In this document: positions 29,341 through 40,330 of the stretch, in pieces
How the letters are laid out: every line of letters begins with the position of its first letter
Numbering within the stretch: position 1 is the stretch's first letter
Assembly (NCBI RefSeq): GCF_014356525.2
Contig: NC_052507.1
Coordinates: forward strand, 62,622,295 to 62,686,294
From: Nilaparvata lugens
Lineage: Eukaryota > Arthropoda > Insecta > Hemiptera > Delphacidae
Reading direction: 5' to 3'
Length of the DNA stretch: 64,000 bases
Made by a program: the position numbers and the translations under genes
Notes under the pieces: generated by a model
What the model was told of the DNA's origin: nothing
Database searches by the model: none
The model's input: only the letters and a program-made list of their open reading frames with translations

Positions 29341-30016
29341 AAAACCTGGGTGGCGCACTCACACAACTTTCCTTGCCGTTATGAAAATTGATCACCTGAC
29401 GCTAGTGTTCTCGCGCATAATCAAGTCCACTTCTTATAAACAAAGATCTGAGCCAGCTGGTGACAGGACAATAAACGTTGGAGACATACGAGGTCTGCTA
29501 TCTCTTCATAGTGAATCATTTAATAGAATCAACAGTTGCCAACAGTTTACACAAATCGAAATCATTGTTTTCGAATCACATTTTCTCGAATTTCGTGCTA
29601 ATTTTCAATTTTAGGTGAAAATGTTACTGAACATTAGTTGTAGAAATTCTCATGCTGAATCTTTTCCACTCAATTTTTTTTTTGTTTAAATTGTATCTGA
29701 AGCCTGATCATAGAGAATTAAAATCAAATTTTGCATAGATGGGGCGGAGCTCCTGAAATTTTTACAGATATGGGACTTGTGGCAGTTAATAGACTTATCG
29801 AAGACTATTTCAGGTATAACTTTAATCGAAATCGTTGGAGCCGTTTTCGAGAAAATCGCGAAGAACCCTGTTTTTGACAACATTTTCGCCATTTTAGCTG
29901 CCATCTTGAGTCGCATTTGATCGAAATTGTTCGTGTCGGATCCTTATATTGAAAGGACCTTACGTTCCAAATTTCAAGTCATTCCGTTAATTGGGAGATG
30001 AGATATCGTGTACACA

Positions 30017-30101
<85 letters not shown>

Positions 30102-30173
30102 ACACACACCACACACACACACACCACACACACACACCACCACACACACACACACACACACACACAACACACA

Positions 30174-30228
<55 letters not shown>

Positions 30229-30252
30229 ACACACACACACACAACACACACA

Positions 30253-30290
<38 letters not shown>

Positions 30291-30443
30291 CACACACACA
30301 CACACCACACACACACACACACACACATACAGACCAATACCCAAAAACCACTTTTTTGGATTCAGGGGACCTTGAAACGTATAGAAATTTAGAAATTCGG
30401 AAAGCAATACTTTCCTTACCTATGGTAATAGGGCAAGGAAAGT
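29341..30443 (+). mobile_element. Rep-E copy 2 with giant CA tract
   Basis: Starts ACCTGGGTGGCGCACTCACA, ends TAATAGGGCAAGGAAAGT. About 370 bases longer than copy 1, mostly because its internal CA run is expanded to about 320 bases. Confidence 0.85.
30013..30330. repeat. (CA)n microsatellite, about 320 bp
   Basis: Nearly pure CA with scattered CACCAC and CAACAC interruptions. It lies where other Rep-E copies have about 15-30 bases of CA. All long frames over it on both strands are spurious. Confidence 0.97.
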
Positions 30444-30444
30444 T

Positions 30445-30842
30445 ATAAACGTTTAAACCTCATCTTGGATACGGTGTATATCCAGAGCTGCACAGAAGAC
30501 AAATGATTGAATATGTTTACTATATGGTTGCACACAATGAAGAGCTGGTTATGCAAAAACAGTGACAACAATGTTTGCTAACATCCGGGAAAGTTTAGGG
30601 ATTTTACGCTGTGGAAATTCGACTATGAATGGATGATATTTTTCGCGATAATTGAGTGAGTCCACTCAGTACAAAAGCGTCGCATTTCTGCGAAGACATG
30701 GGCGTGCATGCCAAATGATGTAAATTACTTTCACTTTCAACGTTCGTTGTTCGGTGTGTAGTAAGCGCACGTCTATTCATCCTATTCATTCACCTATTCA
30801 TCCGAACGTAGGCAGCTGTTATGTTGCAAGGATAGTATACAA
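30445..30842. other. Low-copy DNA
   Basis: No repeat family or gene recognised. Confidence 0.3.
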
Positions 30843-30985
30843 CTATAGTGAGGTCCACGTTATAATGGCAGTGGAGAAAGATAGGAGAAAAACGTTGCCG
30901 ATCCTATGTCTTGTCAATGTCTTCTATAGACGGTAGCTGATACAGGTTTATTGATGTAATATTAACTGTTCATTCTCGATTTGAA

Positions 30986-31465
30986 CTAGAAGTTCTGTGA
31001 ACAGTAGACATCACGCAGTATTCTCATCCACAAGTACCTGATTGAAACTATAGATCTATGGAAATACAGCAATGTCTGGCTTTATACAGTGTGAGAAATA
31101 AACCTAGTGGAATATTATAATAGTTGAGATGATGTGATCTTTATTTTTTGGACTTCAAATATTCACGGAGATTTTGATGACCTGACAGATTGTATGATTT
31201 TATTGTAACTGACAAATGCGAAACATTTAATGTAAAATGTACATGCATGAATAAATATTATTATTATTATTATTATCCTTGAAATGCAAAATCTCCAAAA
31301 ACCTTGTATATACGTCGACGCGCAATTAAAAAAGGAAAGTGCTTGTCAAATTTCATGAAAATCTATTACCGCGTTTCGCCGTAAATACGCAACATATAAA
31401 CATTTAAACATTAAGAGAAATGCCAAACCGTAGACTTGAATCTTAGACCTCACTTCGTTCAGTCA
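30986..31465 (-). mobile_element. Rep-A with LINE tail replacing its middle
   Basis: CTAGAAGTTCTGTGAACAGT at the left, CACTTCGTTCAGTCA at the right. Bases about 31085-31276 are foreign: AATGTACATGCATGAATAAA followed by (TTA)n, a non-LTR 3' end in plus orientation. Confidence 0.8.
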
Positions 31466-31469
31466 ATAA

Positions 31470-31712
31470 TCTATTTATAAATGCGAAATGGCACTCACTC
31501 ACTGACAAAGCAGTAAGTCAATGTTGATGTCCAACGAACTTGACCTGTAAAAAGGTTCGAAGAATATGTGTTCAAAATTTGAAGCTGATTGATCAATTCT
31601 AAAGCTATTGTAGAACATACAAACAGACGGACAACGACTTTGGCCTTGAGTGAGTCCAAAACTCGCTAACACTTGTTCAATTAGTATTTTTGACAAAATC
31701 AAGTCGTTTTCA
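31470..31712 (+). mobile_element. Hel-O: Helitron-like 5' part
   Basis: Starts TCTATTTATAAATGCGAAAT after an A, close to the Hel-C 5' end, then AGTCAATGTTGATGTCCAAC and ACAAACAGACGGACAACGAC. It runs straight into Hel-C. The same Hel-O/Hel-C junction recurs at 58.6 kb. Confidence 0.6.
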
Positions 31713-32474
31713 TCTATATATAATATATAAAAGCGAAATGGCACTCACTCACTCACAGTACTAAAAATCTTCCGGACCAAAAACGTTCAAATTTGGTAGG
31801 TATGTTCATTTGGCCCTTTAGTGGCGCTTTAAGAACGGATTTGGAAAAATTTCAAAAGATACGCACAAAATCTGCGTTTTTTAGCGTTTTCTCAGCTTTA
31901 TCGAGAACAAATTAACAGAAATTGTTGAAATTTAGTACAGAAGCTAAGCTAGGGTGTAATAATGTTGTGTTAGAAGAATTTGAAATAACGCCAAAGATAC
32001 GCCCAAAATCTGCATATTTCCAGCGTTTTCTCAGCTTTATCGAGAACAAATGAACAGAAAATGTTCAAATTTACTATAGAAGCTCAGCTGGGGTGTAATA
32101 GATCTAATGTTGTGTTAGAAGGAATTTGCAATAACGCCATAGATACGCCCAAAATTGGCGTTTTTTTGCGTTTTCTCAGTTCTTTCATCAAGTATAGACA
32201 GAAATTGTTCAAATTTGGTACAGAGGTTTAGCTAGGGTCTAAAGATTTTTTGATGAGGTTACTTTAATATTTCATCAAAGATACGCCCAAAATCAGCGTT
32301 TTTCTCAGCTTTTCTGCGTTTTCTTAGTACTTCGACTTTCTGATGGAATGAAGCATGCTCAAATGAAAAATGCAGGCGAGCGAAGCGAACCCGCTGATCT
32401 CATTTTTGGACGATCCATTCGGAGGTCCAGATTGGCTTGACGGATATGGCGAGCGAAGCGAGCCTGACGGCTAG
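31713..32474 (+). mobile_element. Hel-C, plus strand
   Basis: 5'-TC TATATATAATATATAAAAGC after A; 3' GAGCCTGACGGCTAG before T. Inside are repeated AAAGATACGCCCAAAATCTG blocks (near 31855, 31993, 32140, 32280), an internal tandem of about 135 bases. Confidence 0.85.
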
Positions 32475-32668
32475 TGAATATTATATTTTTCAATAGTTTA
32501 ATAATGAAATTTCTCAATTAAGATGTAATATTTTGTTAATGTCACATTGTTAGAAGACGACCTGGCAACAGAGTAAAGCGATAGCGCTATCCGGTTTGTT
32601 GAATGATAGACAAGGATAGCAATACCATTGCTAATCAAACACTGCCATTATAACGTGGACATGACTAT

Positions 32669-32992
32669 ATATATACTAATATCCTTGGTTATGTAGTTCC
32701 GATTCTTACATGTACACACAAGCACACTCTTATGAATGTTGTTCCGATTTACACACATGCGCGCACGCGTACGAACAGGCACGTTTGCATCCTATTGACA
32801 CCCACCTCCTTTTGTCACAATAACCATCACAGTTATGGCATAGCGATTATGTCACTCGTTTTGGGTTTTCCGTTCCCATTCTGATCGCAACTAGAAGAAT
32901 GGAGATGTGTTGATTTTTGAAGGACACTTTCTAGAGTGTTTCCTTGGTAAATTTACATAATTTACAAGTCACATTTCATATGTAATGATAAC
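32669..32992. other. Low-copy DNA
   Basis: CACACAAGCACAC and ACACACATGCGCGCACGCG runs near 32710-32770; otherwise nothing recognised. Confidence 0.3.
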
Positions 32993-33365
32993 ATGACTGA
33001 TATAAATGTTGATAAGATTTGGAGTGAAGCTTACATGATAGTTCGTCATGGAATTTCAGATTATTATAGACTGTCTTTTATAACAATAACAAGATTCAAA
33101 AATTTCAAGTATGCGGATCAAACAGTGATTTTTGTCGACACCCCGCAAGGACTTCAACTGCTAATGGACAAAGTTGCTGAAGTTAGTAAAAAATATGGTC
33201 TGGAAGTCAACATTAACAAAACAAAGACAATGATAATTAGTAAAGAAAAAGTTGACAATGTGCATTTTACTATTGATGGTAGGGTAGTGGAGATAGTGCC
33301 AACTTATATTTACCTGGGTACAGTTTTGAATGAGCAGTGGGACCATTCTCAGGAGGTGAGGGCTT

Positions 33366-33600
33366 GATTGATTGATTGAGTAATTTATCTATGTAGATTA
33401 CAATATATACTGGCTTATACACTTATATACAATAGCTTACAATACAGCAAAATTATGGATGAATCTACAAAATATAAATTAAGAAAAAATTATCGAGCTA
33501 TATATAATATGAAAAAAACAATTTGTAATAACTATAGATAATATTGCTATGCATCTTCATAAATTGGCGGAGCTTTGGACATATCAATGTCCATTCTTCG
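33366..33600 (-). mobile_element. LINE-H 3' end inserted in the LINE remnant
   Basis: Starts TTGATTGATTGATTGAGTAA, the inverse of the (CAAT)n tail at 39376, then TACTGGCTTATACACTTATA and ATACAGCAAAATTATGGATG, matching the plus copy 39172-39376. The right boundary is uncertain. Confidence 0.7.
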
Positions 33601-33977
33601 AAAAGAATATTCGAAGTATTCTTCTCCACCAAAAGGGCTCGGATTGAAAAGGCGAGAGCGGCATTCAAAATCATGTCAAGAGTATTCAAGTCGCATAATT
33701 TGTCCCTTGAACTGAAAATTAGACTCCTCCGTTGTTATATATTTTCCATTTTGTTACATGGAGTTGAGTCTTGGACCCTGTCTGAAACAACAACAAAGAA
33801 ACTTGAAGCGTTCGAGATGTGGACCTATAGACGAATCCTGAAAATATCATGGATGGACAAAATGTCCAACAACAGGGTTCTTCAACAACCCAATAAGAAG
33901 ACGAAGATAATGTACACTGTCAAGAGACGAAAATTGGAGTATCTGGGACACATTATGAGGAATGGAACTAAATATCA

Positions 33978-34247
33978 TTTTTTGTGTAGTTGAGACGTTG
34001 ATATTGTGGTAATAATTCATATTGAATGAAAAAGACTGAGAAATTGTCAAAAAACCACTGATTTATTGATAATTAGAAAGACCGGTTTCGGTTATTACAC
34101 CATTGTCAATCTCTGATAATAGTTTGATAGTTTGATAATCTGATAGTTTATCAGAGATTGACAATGGTGTAATAACCGAAACCGGTCTTTCTAATTATCA
34201 ATAAATCAGTGGTTTTTTGACAATTTCTCAGTCTTTTTCATTCAATA
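33978..34247. mobile_element. Pal-I copy 1: palindromic retroposon, 13-bp target duplication
   Basis: 270 bases. A unique lead TTTTTTGTGTAGTTGAG is followed by an almost perfect palindrome with about 95-bp arms (left arm TGAATGAAAAAGACTGAGAA; right arm ends TTTTTCATTCAATA). GAACTAAATATCA is duplicated at 33965-33977 and 34248-34260, and the LINE frame resumes after it. Each arm holds GGTGTAATAACCGAAAC. Confidence 0.92.
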
Positions 34248-34524
34248 GAACTAAATATCAGTTGTTAAAATGTGTACTACAGGTACAGGGTAAAGTTCTT
34301 GGCGGGAGAGGTGTTGGTAGGAGACGAATTTCCTGGTTGAAGAACTTGAGAACATGGTTTGCAGTGTCCACCCGGAACTTGTTAGAGTGGCTGTCAACAA
34401 AGCTATAATTGCCAGAATGATAACCAAAATTCGGTAACGGATAGGCACCAGGAGAAGAGAAGATAAACGATCTGGAAACGATGAGGAGCTGGACAAGGAT
34501 CGGTAGCGCTATCTGTTTTGTTGA

Positions 34525-34740
34525 ATGATTGAATGAGCGAAGCGAATTCTATGTTTCAATAAGTCAATCGGCGTTTGTCTGTTTGTTTGTACCGCAGTTA
34601 CAGTCGCAGTTTTGGTCCGATTTGGATAAAATTTGGTATGCAAGTACTTTGAAACATGGCGCAAAAACTTATACATTTAAAATTTTCAATTCCATCCCCC
34701 CCATTTCAAGATGGCGGCCCTATCCAAGTTTCAGATATTT
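34525..34740 (+). mobile_element. Diverged Rep-A-like head
   Basis: TGAATGAGCGAAGCGAATTC and CTATGTTTCAATAAGTCAAT with GTTTGTCTGTTTGTTTGTAC resemble the head of the diverged Rep-A copy at 47921. No tail. Confidence 0.45.
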
Positions 34741-34741
34741 C

Positions 34742-35270
34742 ACTTTCCTTGCCCTATTACCATAGGTAAGGAAAGTATTGCTTTTCTCGAAAACGGCTCC
34801 AACGATTTTGATCAAATTCATACCTAAAATGATAATTGGAAAGCTCTATCAACTGCCACAAGTCCCATATCTGTGAAAATTTCAGGAGCTCCGCCCCATC
34901 TATGCAAAGTTTGATTTTAGATTACCAATTATCAGGCCTCAGATACAATTTAAACAAAAAATTCCAAGTGGAAAAGATTGAGCATGAAAATCTCTACAAT
35001 TAATGGTCAGTAGCATTTTTACCTAAAATTGAAAATAGCTCGAAGTTCGAGAAAGTTAGATTATTCAATTGCAAACTGTTGGCAACTGTTGATTCTATTA
35101 AATCATTCACTATGAAGAGATAGCAGGCTTCGTGTGTCTGCAGCGTTATAGTTCCGTCACCAGCTGGCTCAGATCTTTGAATAATAGACTTGAGATGCGC
35201 GTGAATACTAGCGTCAATTGATCAATTAACGGCAAGGAAAGTTGTGTGAGTGCGCCACACCAGATTTTTA
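34742..35270 (-). mobile_element. Rep-E copy 3, minus strand
   Basis: ACTTTCCTTGCCCTATTACC to GTGCGCCACACCAGATTTTT. Lacks the CA region and adjacent segment, so shorter than copies 1, 2 and 4. Confidence 0.85.
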
Positions 35271-36800
35271 TCTCTTCAATCGTGCCTCCCAGCTCAAAAG
35301 TGTAGAGAACTTCTAATTCTCAGCGTCCTCCACCGATCCTATTGCATACCTTACTCTGAATCCAATAATTTGTATGTGTGTTTGTGTGTGAATAGGCGGG
35401 TGAGTAGTTCTACTGTTCTAATAATGTGTGAGTAGTTCTACTGTTCTCCGAACTTCTAGTATTGTGTGTTCTATTTGTGTTTCTATTGAATGTTATACGA
35501 ACACTCACCAATCTCACCTGCGACCTCACACCATTAGCGGAGACATTCTTCCTTTCTACTCTTCATTATTCATCAAGATATTTTCCTGTTTCAAATCATC
35601 CCACTTCTTTTCATTCCAGGATGACTCATACTCTTCAACTGGAGAATTAATTTGATGACTCATTAAGAATTTGTGAAAAAATGCTGGAAAAAACGTCGCC
35701 AATCGCCTTTCACTTTCTTCTGTTTTCGCTCTTTTATTCTCACCAACAGAATTTAAGCTCTTTGTGTCACTCTTTTATTCATACCAACAGAAATTTAAGC
35801 TCTTTATTGCAGTTCTTTTATTCTTACTGCAGTTACGTTCAGTGATGCTCACAGACAATTACTTGCCAAACTAAAGAATGAAAAGAATAAAAAAGAATAA
35901 GAATAAGAAGAAGAGAAGAAGAAGAAGAAGAAGAAGAAGAAAAAGAAAAAGAATAACTTAAAAATAATAACAATATTCGACGCTTTTAACCGAAGCAACT
36001 TTGAGGAGAAATTCAGCATGAACTTTCGATTTTCATTCTCCATTGTTCATTGAAGTATTCAATGAAAACCAGTTCTATTCCTTGAACTCAGTTCAGTTGA
36101 ATATTGCGAAGTTGATCCCGTATGAAATTGTCTAGTTCTAAGGCTTTGGGGTGGCGCAATGAAAGTAATAATTATTTCTTTATTCGTTGAAGTAATGTAT
36201 TTAAATTCATAAATATGAATAATGAAACCTACAACCAGTTTTCAAGTATTTTAATATTGTACTGTAATACAGGACTGCATTTCTAGCAAGTATATAATTT
36301 TCACTTGTACACTCGTATAAAATACTATGCCCATTAGTGATTCTTGAATAATGAGTAATAAAAGTTCAATTAAAATAAACTTGAAATGTTAAGAATGGAA
36401 TTTTAGTTTTAGAGAAACGTATTATAAGTTTCTTGAACATTCAGCCATTAAAATTTATTGCATTGGATAGTCAATAAAATCGCAGTTGATATCGAAACCT
36501 AGAGAGGAGTATTACTAGTAGTTCTGCGAACAGAAGACCTCGCTCATGAATACAAGTTTCAATCTAATGAGAAGGGCCAGTAAGTACAGTATATTGTGAA
36601 GATTTAGCCATGTTATCTATTATTTTCTCCATTGAAAGTGCTAGAGACACTGTTTGCAGGGACACCTGACTTATCAAGGAGGTACTTTTATATCGTCTCC
36701 ATATTTACAATATAAACATGTACTACAACTTTTCTAATAATTAATTAAAAGGAATCGGTCAACTGACGGAAAAATGGAATATGCAGTAGGCAATTTTAGG
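35271..36800. other. Low-copy DNA with Rep-A tail scraps
   Basis: GTGAGTAGTTCTACTGTTCT repeats at 35399 and 35427, the second ending GAACTTCTAG; a minus scrap CTAGTAGTTCTGCGAACAGA lies at 36514. An AAG/AAGA run is at 35878-35955. CTCTTTTATTCWYACCAACAG occurs twice near 35740. No gene recognised. Confidence 0.35.
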
Positions 36801-37617
36801 AAAAAAAAATCTGGTGCGGCGCACTCACATAACTTTCGTTGTATTGCCGTTAAGAAAATTGATCACCTGACGCTAGTGTTCACGCGCATCTCAAGCCTAC
36901 TATAAGATTTGAGCCAGCTGGTGACAGGACAATAACGATGTAGACACACGAGGTCTACTATATCTTCATAGTGAATTATTTAATAGAATCAACACTTGCC
37001 AACAGTTTGCAATTGAATAATAACATTTTCTCGAATCTTGAGTTTATTTTCAATTTTAGGTGAAAATGCTACTAAACATTAATTGTAGAGATTTTCATGC
37101 TCAATCTTTACCACTAGAATGTTTTTGTTTAAATTCTATCTGAAGCCTGATAATTGAGAATCTAAAATCGAACTTTGCATAAATGGGGCGGAGCTCCTGG
37201 AATTTTTAGACATATGGGACTTGTGGCAGTTGATAGAGCTTTCCAATAATTACCATTTTAGGTATAAAGTTTATCAAAATTGTTGGAGCAGTTTTTGAGA
37301 AAATCGCGAAAAACCCTGTTTTTGACAACATTTTTGCCATTTCAGCCACCATCTTGAATTGCATTTGATCGAAATTGCTCGTGTCGGATCCTGATAGTGT
37401 AAGGACCTTAAGTTCCAAATTTCAAGTCATTCCGTTAATTGGGAGAGGAGATATCGTGTACACAGTCGCACATACACACACATACAGATCAATACCCAAA
37501 AACCACTTTTTTGGACTAAGGGGACCTTGAAACGTATAGAAATTTGGAAATTGGGGTACCTTAATTTTTTTCGGAAAGCAATACTTTCCTTACCTATGAT
37601 AATAGGGCAAGGAAAGT
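36801..37617 (+). mobile_element. Rep-E copy 4
   Basis: AAATCTGGTGCGGCGCACTC to GGGCAAGGAAAGT. Short CA run near 37470. Contains ATTGTTGGAGCAGTTTTTGA. Confidence 0.88.
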
Positions 37618-38589
37618 GGAAAGAGAGAGAAGAAAAGAGTACAACAAAAATTATACCAAGATTCCGAATAACTGATCACCTACACCCACAACTGATGAGA
37701 AATCTATGATTATTTTCTTCAAATCGAAAACAGGGGAGAGAATCTGGAATAGGTAATCAGAAATACATAGAGTTGAAATTGATTTTTTCCAGTGTTGGGC
37801 TCTTGACATGTGACATAGTTGGCTTCATAATATCAGCCAGTCAGGTGCATTAGCATTTTTCAATGAATATTTTACCGGTCAGGTAATATACTTCGTGATG
37901 CTTGGATTCAGGCTGCCCGTCCGTCATTACACACTTGTTTGTTTCCATCTTATCAACACCACACTTGTCTCTCTCCGTCTAATCTTTATCAATTTCTTTC
38001 AACTCGTACTTCTCTTTCCCTCAGATGAACATTTTTCTCTCTGGATTCCTATCGTAATATATCTCACTTTTATTTTCCCAATCTTCTCGACTACAGGTCT
38101 CCACTATGTCTGATTATTTTAGGAAGTCATCATTTCCTTCGCATATTTTTCTTCGTCTCCCTCGTCATCTCTTCTTCTTCTTCTTCTTCTTCTTCCTTCT
38201 TCTTCTTCTTCTTCTTATTCTTCTTTTCATCCTCCTCCTCCTCCTCTTCCTCCTCCTTCTTCTCCCTCTTCTTGCTTGCTTTTCCTACATTCTCTTCCTC
38301 TTCTTCTCCTCCTTCTTTTTACATTGTCTTCCTCTCCTTCTGACTCCTTTTTGATTCTCATTTCACTTCTCATTTTGAGCGTTTCAAACTTCTCCTCTGA
38401 CGTTTCATCTTTTTCTCACACTCACTGTTAATTATCCCTCTTCCTCTTCCAATATTACTCTCTCTCTTGTTTTCACCCGGTCACTTCACTACTTTTTTGT
38501 GTTCTTATTGGTCTCTTTCATTTATACTTTACATCTTTTCATATTTTCACAAATCTCACCACTTCTATACAACTTTTGTTTCTCTGATT
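37618..38589. other. Pyrimidine-rich low-copy DNA
   Basis: (TTC)n and CTCCTC runs at 38170-38270, then C/T-rich DNA leading into the satellite. The hydrophobic-looking frames here are triplet artefacts. Confidence 0.4.
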
Positions 38590-38879
38590 ATATTCAGCCA
38601 TTAGCCATACCTATTATCCACCCTCCTTCTTTCCTTTTTCATTTTTCTATAAAAATCCACTTGTTTCTGGACAGCACTTTATCTTTCACTTGCTTTACAA
38701 TCATTCACTTACTGTCTCTCTCTCTCCTTATTTATTCATGAGATACTCTCCATCTTCCTTTTCTCTCCCCTTTCATTCTTCTATTAAATTCCACTCGTTT
38801 TCTAAACAAAAATTTGTTTCTCATCCATTACTCTCTCTCACTCACCCTCTCTTTATTCTTTATTCCTGAGATATTCTTC

Positions 38880-39060
38880 GTGCCGGTTGCACAACAGCCG
38901 GTTGAATATTAACCGTGATTAATTCCACGAAAACCAATCAGAGAAGCCGTCTTTTCAAAAATGCCTTCTCTGATACTAACCTTTCCTTTTTACTAACCTT
39001 TCAGGTTCTCGTCAAATTAATCACGGTTAAAATTTAACCGGCTGTTGTGCAACTGTGCCA
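38880..39060. mobile_element. MITE-J copy in the satellite
   Basis: GTGCCGGTTGCACAACAGCC to GGCTGTTGTGCAACTGTGCC, inverted through AACCGTGATTAATTCCACGA and the CAATCAGAGAAG core. Non-coding. Confidence 0.85.
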
Positions 39061-39171
39061 AAATCTTCCTTTCTTCTTTCATTTTTCTATAAAATTCCAC
39101 TTTTCCACTCTTACTAGACAACAATTCATCTCTCACTTGCCTTACAATCATTCTCTCTCTCTCTCTCTAAT

Positions 39172-39376
39172 TTATGTAGATGCATAACAATATTATCTAT
39201 ATTTATCACAAATTGCTTTTTTCATATCATATACAGTTCAATAATAATTTTTTCAGTCTATATTATGTAAATTCATCTATAATTTTGCTGTATTGTAAGC
39301 TATTGTATATAAGTGTATAAGCCAGTAAATATTGTTGTAATCTACATGAATAAAGTACTCAATCAATCAATCAATC
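39172..39376 (+). mobile_element. LINE-H 3' end with (CAAT)n tail
   Basis: ATTTTGCTGTATTGTAAGCT, AAGTGTATAAGCCAGTAAAT, GAATAAAGTACTCAATCAAT. The variable short tail fits TPRT retroposition. No RT part. Confidence 0.75.
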
Positions 39377-39663
39377 TCTCTCCTTATTCATCCATGATAT
39401 ATTCTCAATCTTCCTTCCTTCTCTTCTTTCATTTTTCTATAAAATTCCACTCGTCCACTCTAGAAAACAATTTATCTCTCACTTGCCTTACAATCATTCT
39501 CTCTCTTTCTCTCTCTCTCTCCCTCTTTCTCTCTCTCCTTATTCATCCATGATTTAATCTCAATCTTCCTTCCCTCTCTTCTTTCACTTTTCTATAAAAT
39601 TCCACTCGTCCACTCTAGACAACAATTTATCTCTCACTTGCCTTACAATCATTCTCTCTCTCA

Positions 39664-39694
<31 letters not shown>

Positions 39695-39970
39695 CTCTCT
39701 CCTCTTATTCATCCATGATTTATTCTCAATCTTCCTTCCCTCTCTTCTTTCACTTTTCTATAAAATTCCACTCGTCCACTCTAGACAACAATTTATCTCT
39801 CACTTGCCTTACAATCCTTCACACTTTCTCACACTCTCTCTCTCTCTCTCTCTCTCCTCATTTATCCATGAGATACTCTCCATCTTCCTTTCTCTCCCTT
39901 TTCATTTTTCCATTAAATTCCACTCGTTTTCTATATAACAATTTGTTTTTCATCCTTCTCATACCCTCTC

Positions 39971-40330
39971 TCTCTCCACCTCACCACCGAGGCCATATCC
40001 ATCAAGTGTGTGAGAGTAGGGTAGGGTAGGTTTATGATAAGCAGGACAGGTATGTAATGAAGTTCCTGTATTCTCAAATGCAGGTCAGTAGTCGCTATGA
40101 TTTAGGTGCACACTGGAATACATTAGTGGGTAAAAATATAGGCTTCACGAACTTCTAGGCCCACTTACACACGACGATGTGAATGTAAACAGACCCGGCG
40201 CATATAATAGTATGGGTAAACAGTAGAACAGTATCCGAGAGAGGGATACAGAAAATGGAAAAGATAAATAAACGGAGTCGGGGCTTGATTATAGTTTTTA
40301 TGAATTCCAGGACGGAGAGAGGCTATAGTA
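39971..40330. other. Low-copy DNA
   Basis: Nothing recognised; slightly higher GC than surroundings. Confidence 0.3.

Larger units (their letters stand above)
30843..32668 (-). mobile_element. Rep-B split by Rep-A and Helitron composite
   Basis: One end is CTATAGTGAGGTCCACGT (30843 on); the other half resumes at 32475 (TGAATATTATATTTTTCAAT) and ends CACTGCCATTATAACGTGGA. The middle is filled with Rep-A, Hel-O and Hel-C. Confidence 0.8.
32993..34430 (+). pseudogene. LINE reverse transcriptase remnant in three pieces
   Basis: Piece 1 (32993-33367) resembles the RT palm of Jockey/RTE-type endonuclease-RT proteins: FKYADQTVIF where FADD or YADD is expected, so the second catalytic aspartate is glutamine (residue 43), then GLEVNINKTKTMIIS. 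Piece 2 (about 33610-33976) continues with IEKARAAF, a LLHGVESWTL motif and an EAFEMWTYRRILKISW stretch, the usual LINE RT C-terminal part. Piece 3 (34248-34430) carries GRGVGRRRISWLKNLRTWF and ends with stops. Interrupted by a LINE-H tail (about 33366-33600) and Pal-I (33978-34247). The RT is dead by mutation and insertion. Clade is uncertain. Confidence 0.85.
38590..39970. repeat. Pyrimidine-rich satellite, about 165-bp unit
   Basis: About seven units, each with TTTTTCTATAAAATTCCACT, a TCTCACTTGCCTTACAATCA block, a CTCT run and ATTCATCCATGATTTATTC. Units at 39385-39850 are the most alike; outer ones are diverged. Interrupted by MITE-J (38880-39060) and LINE-H (39172-39376). Confidence 0.85.

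Noticed and set aside
29974..30448. Long frames over the CA tract on both strands
   Set aside because: Pure dinucleotide repeat read as His-Thr or Cys-Val; all six frames are open for the same trivial reason.
32993..34430. A functional LINE reverse transcriptase
   Set aside because: The catalytic box reads YADQ, and two unrelated insertions plus stops interrupt the frame.
38106..40029. Hydrophobic frames that look like membrane proteins
   Set aside because: They come from pyrimidine-rich satellite and TTC/CTC runs; similar frames recur with each satellite unit.
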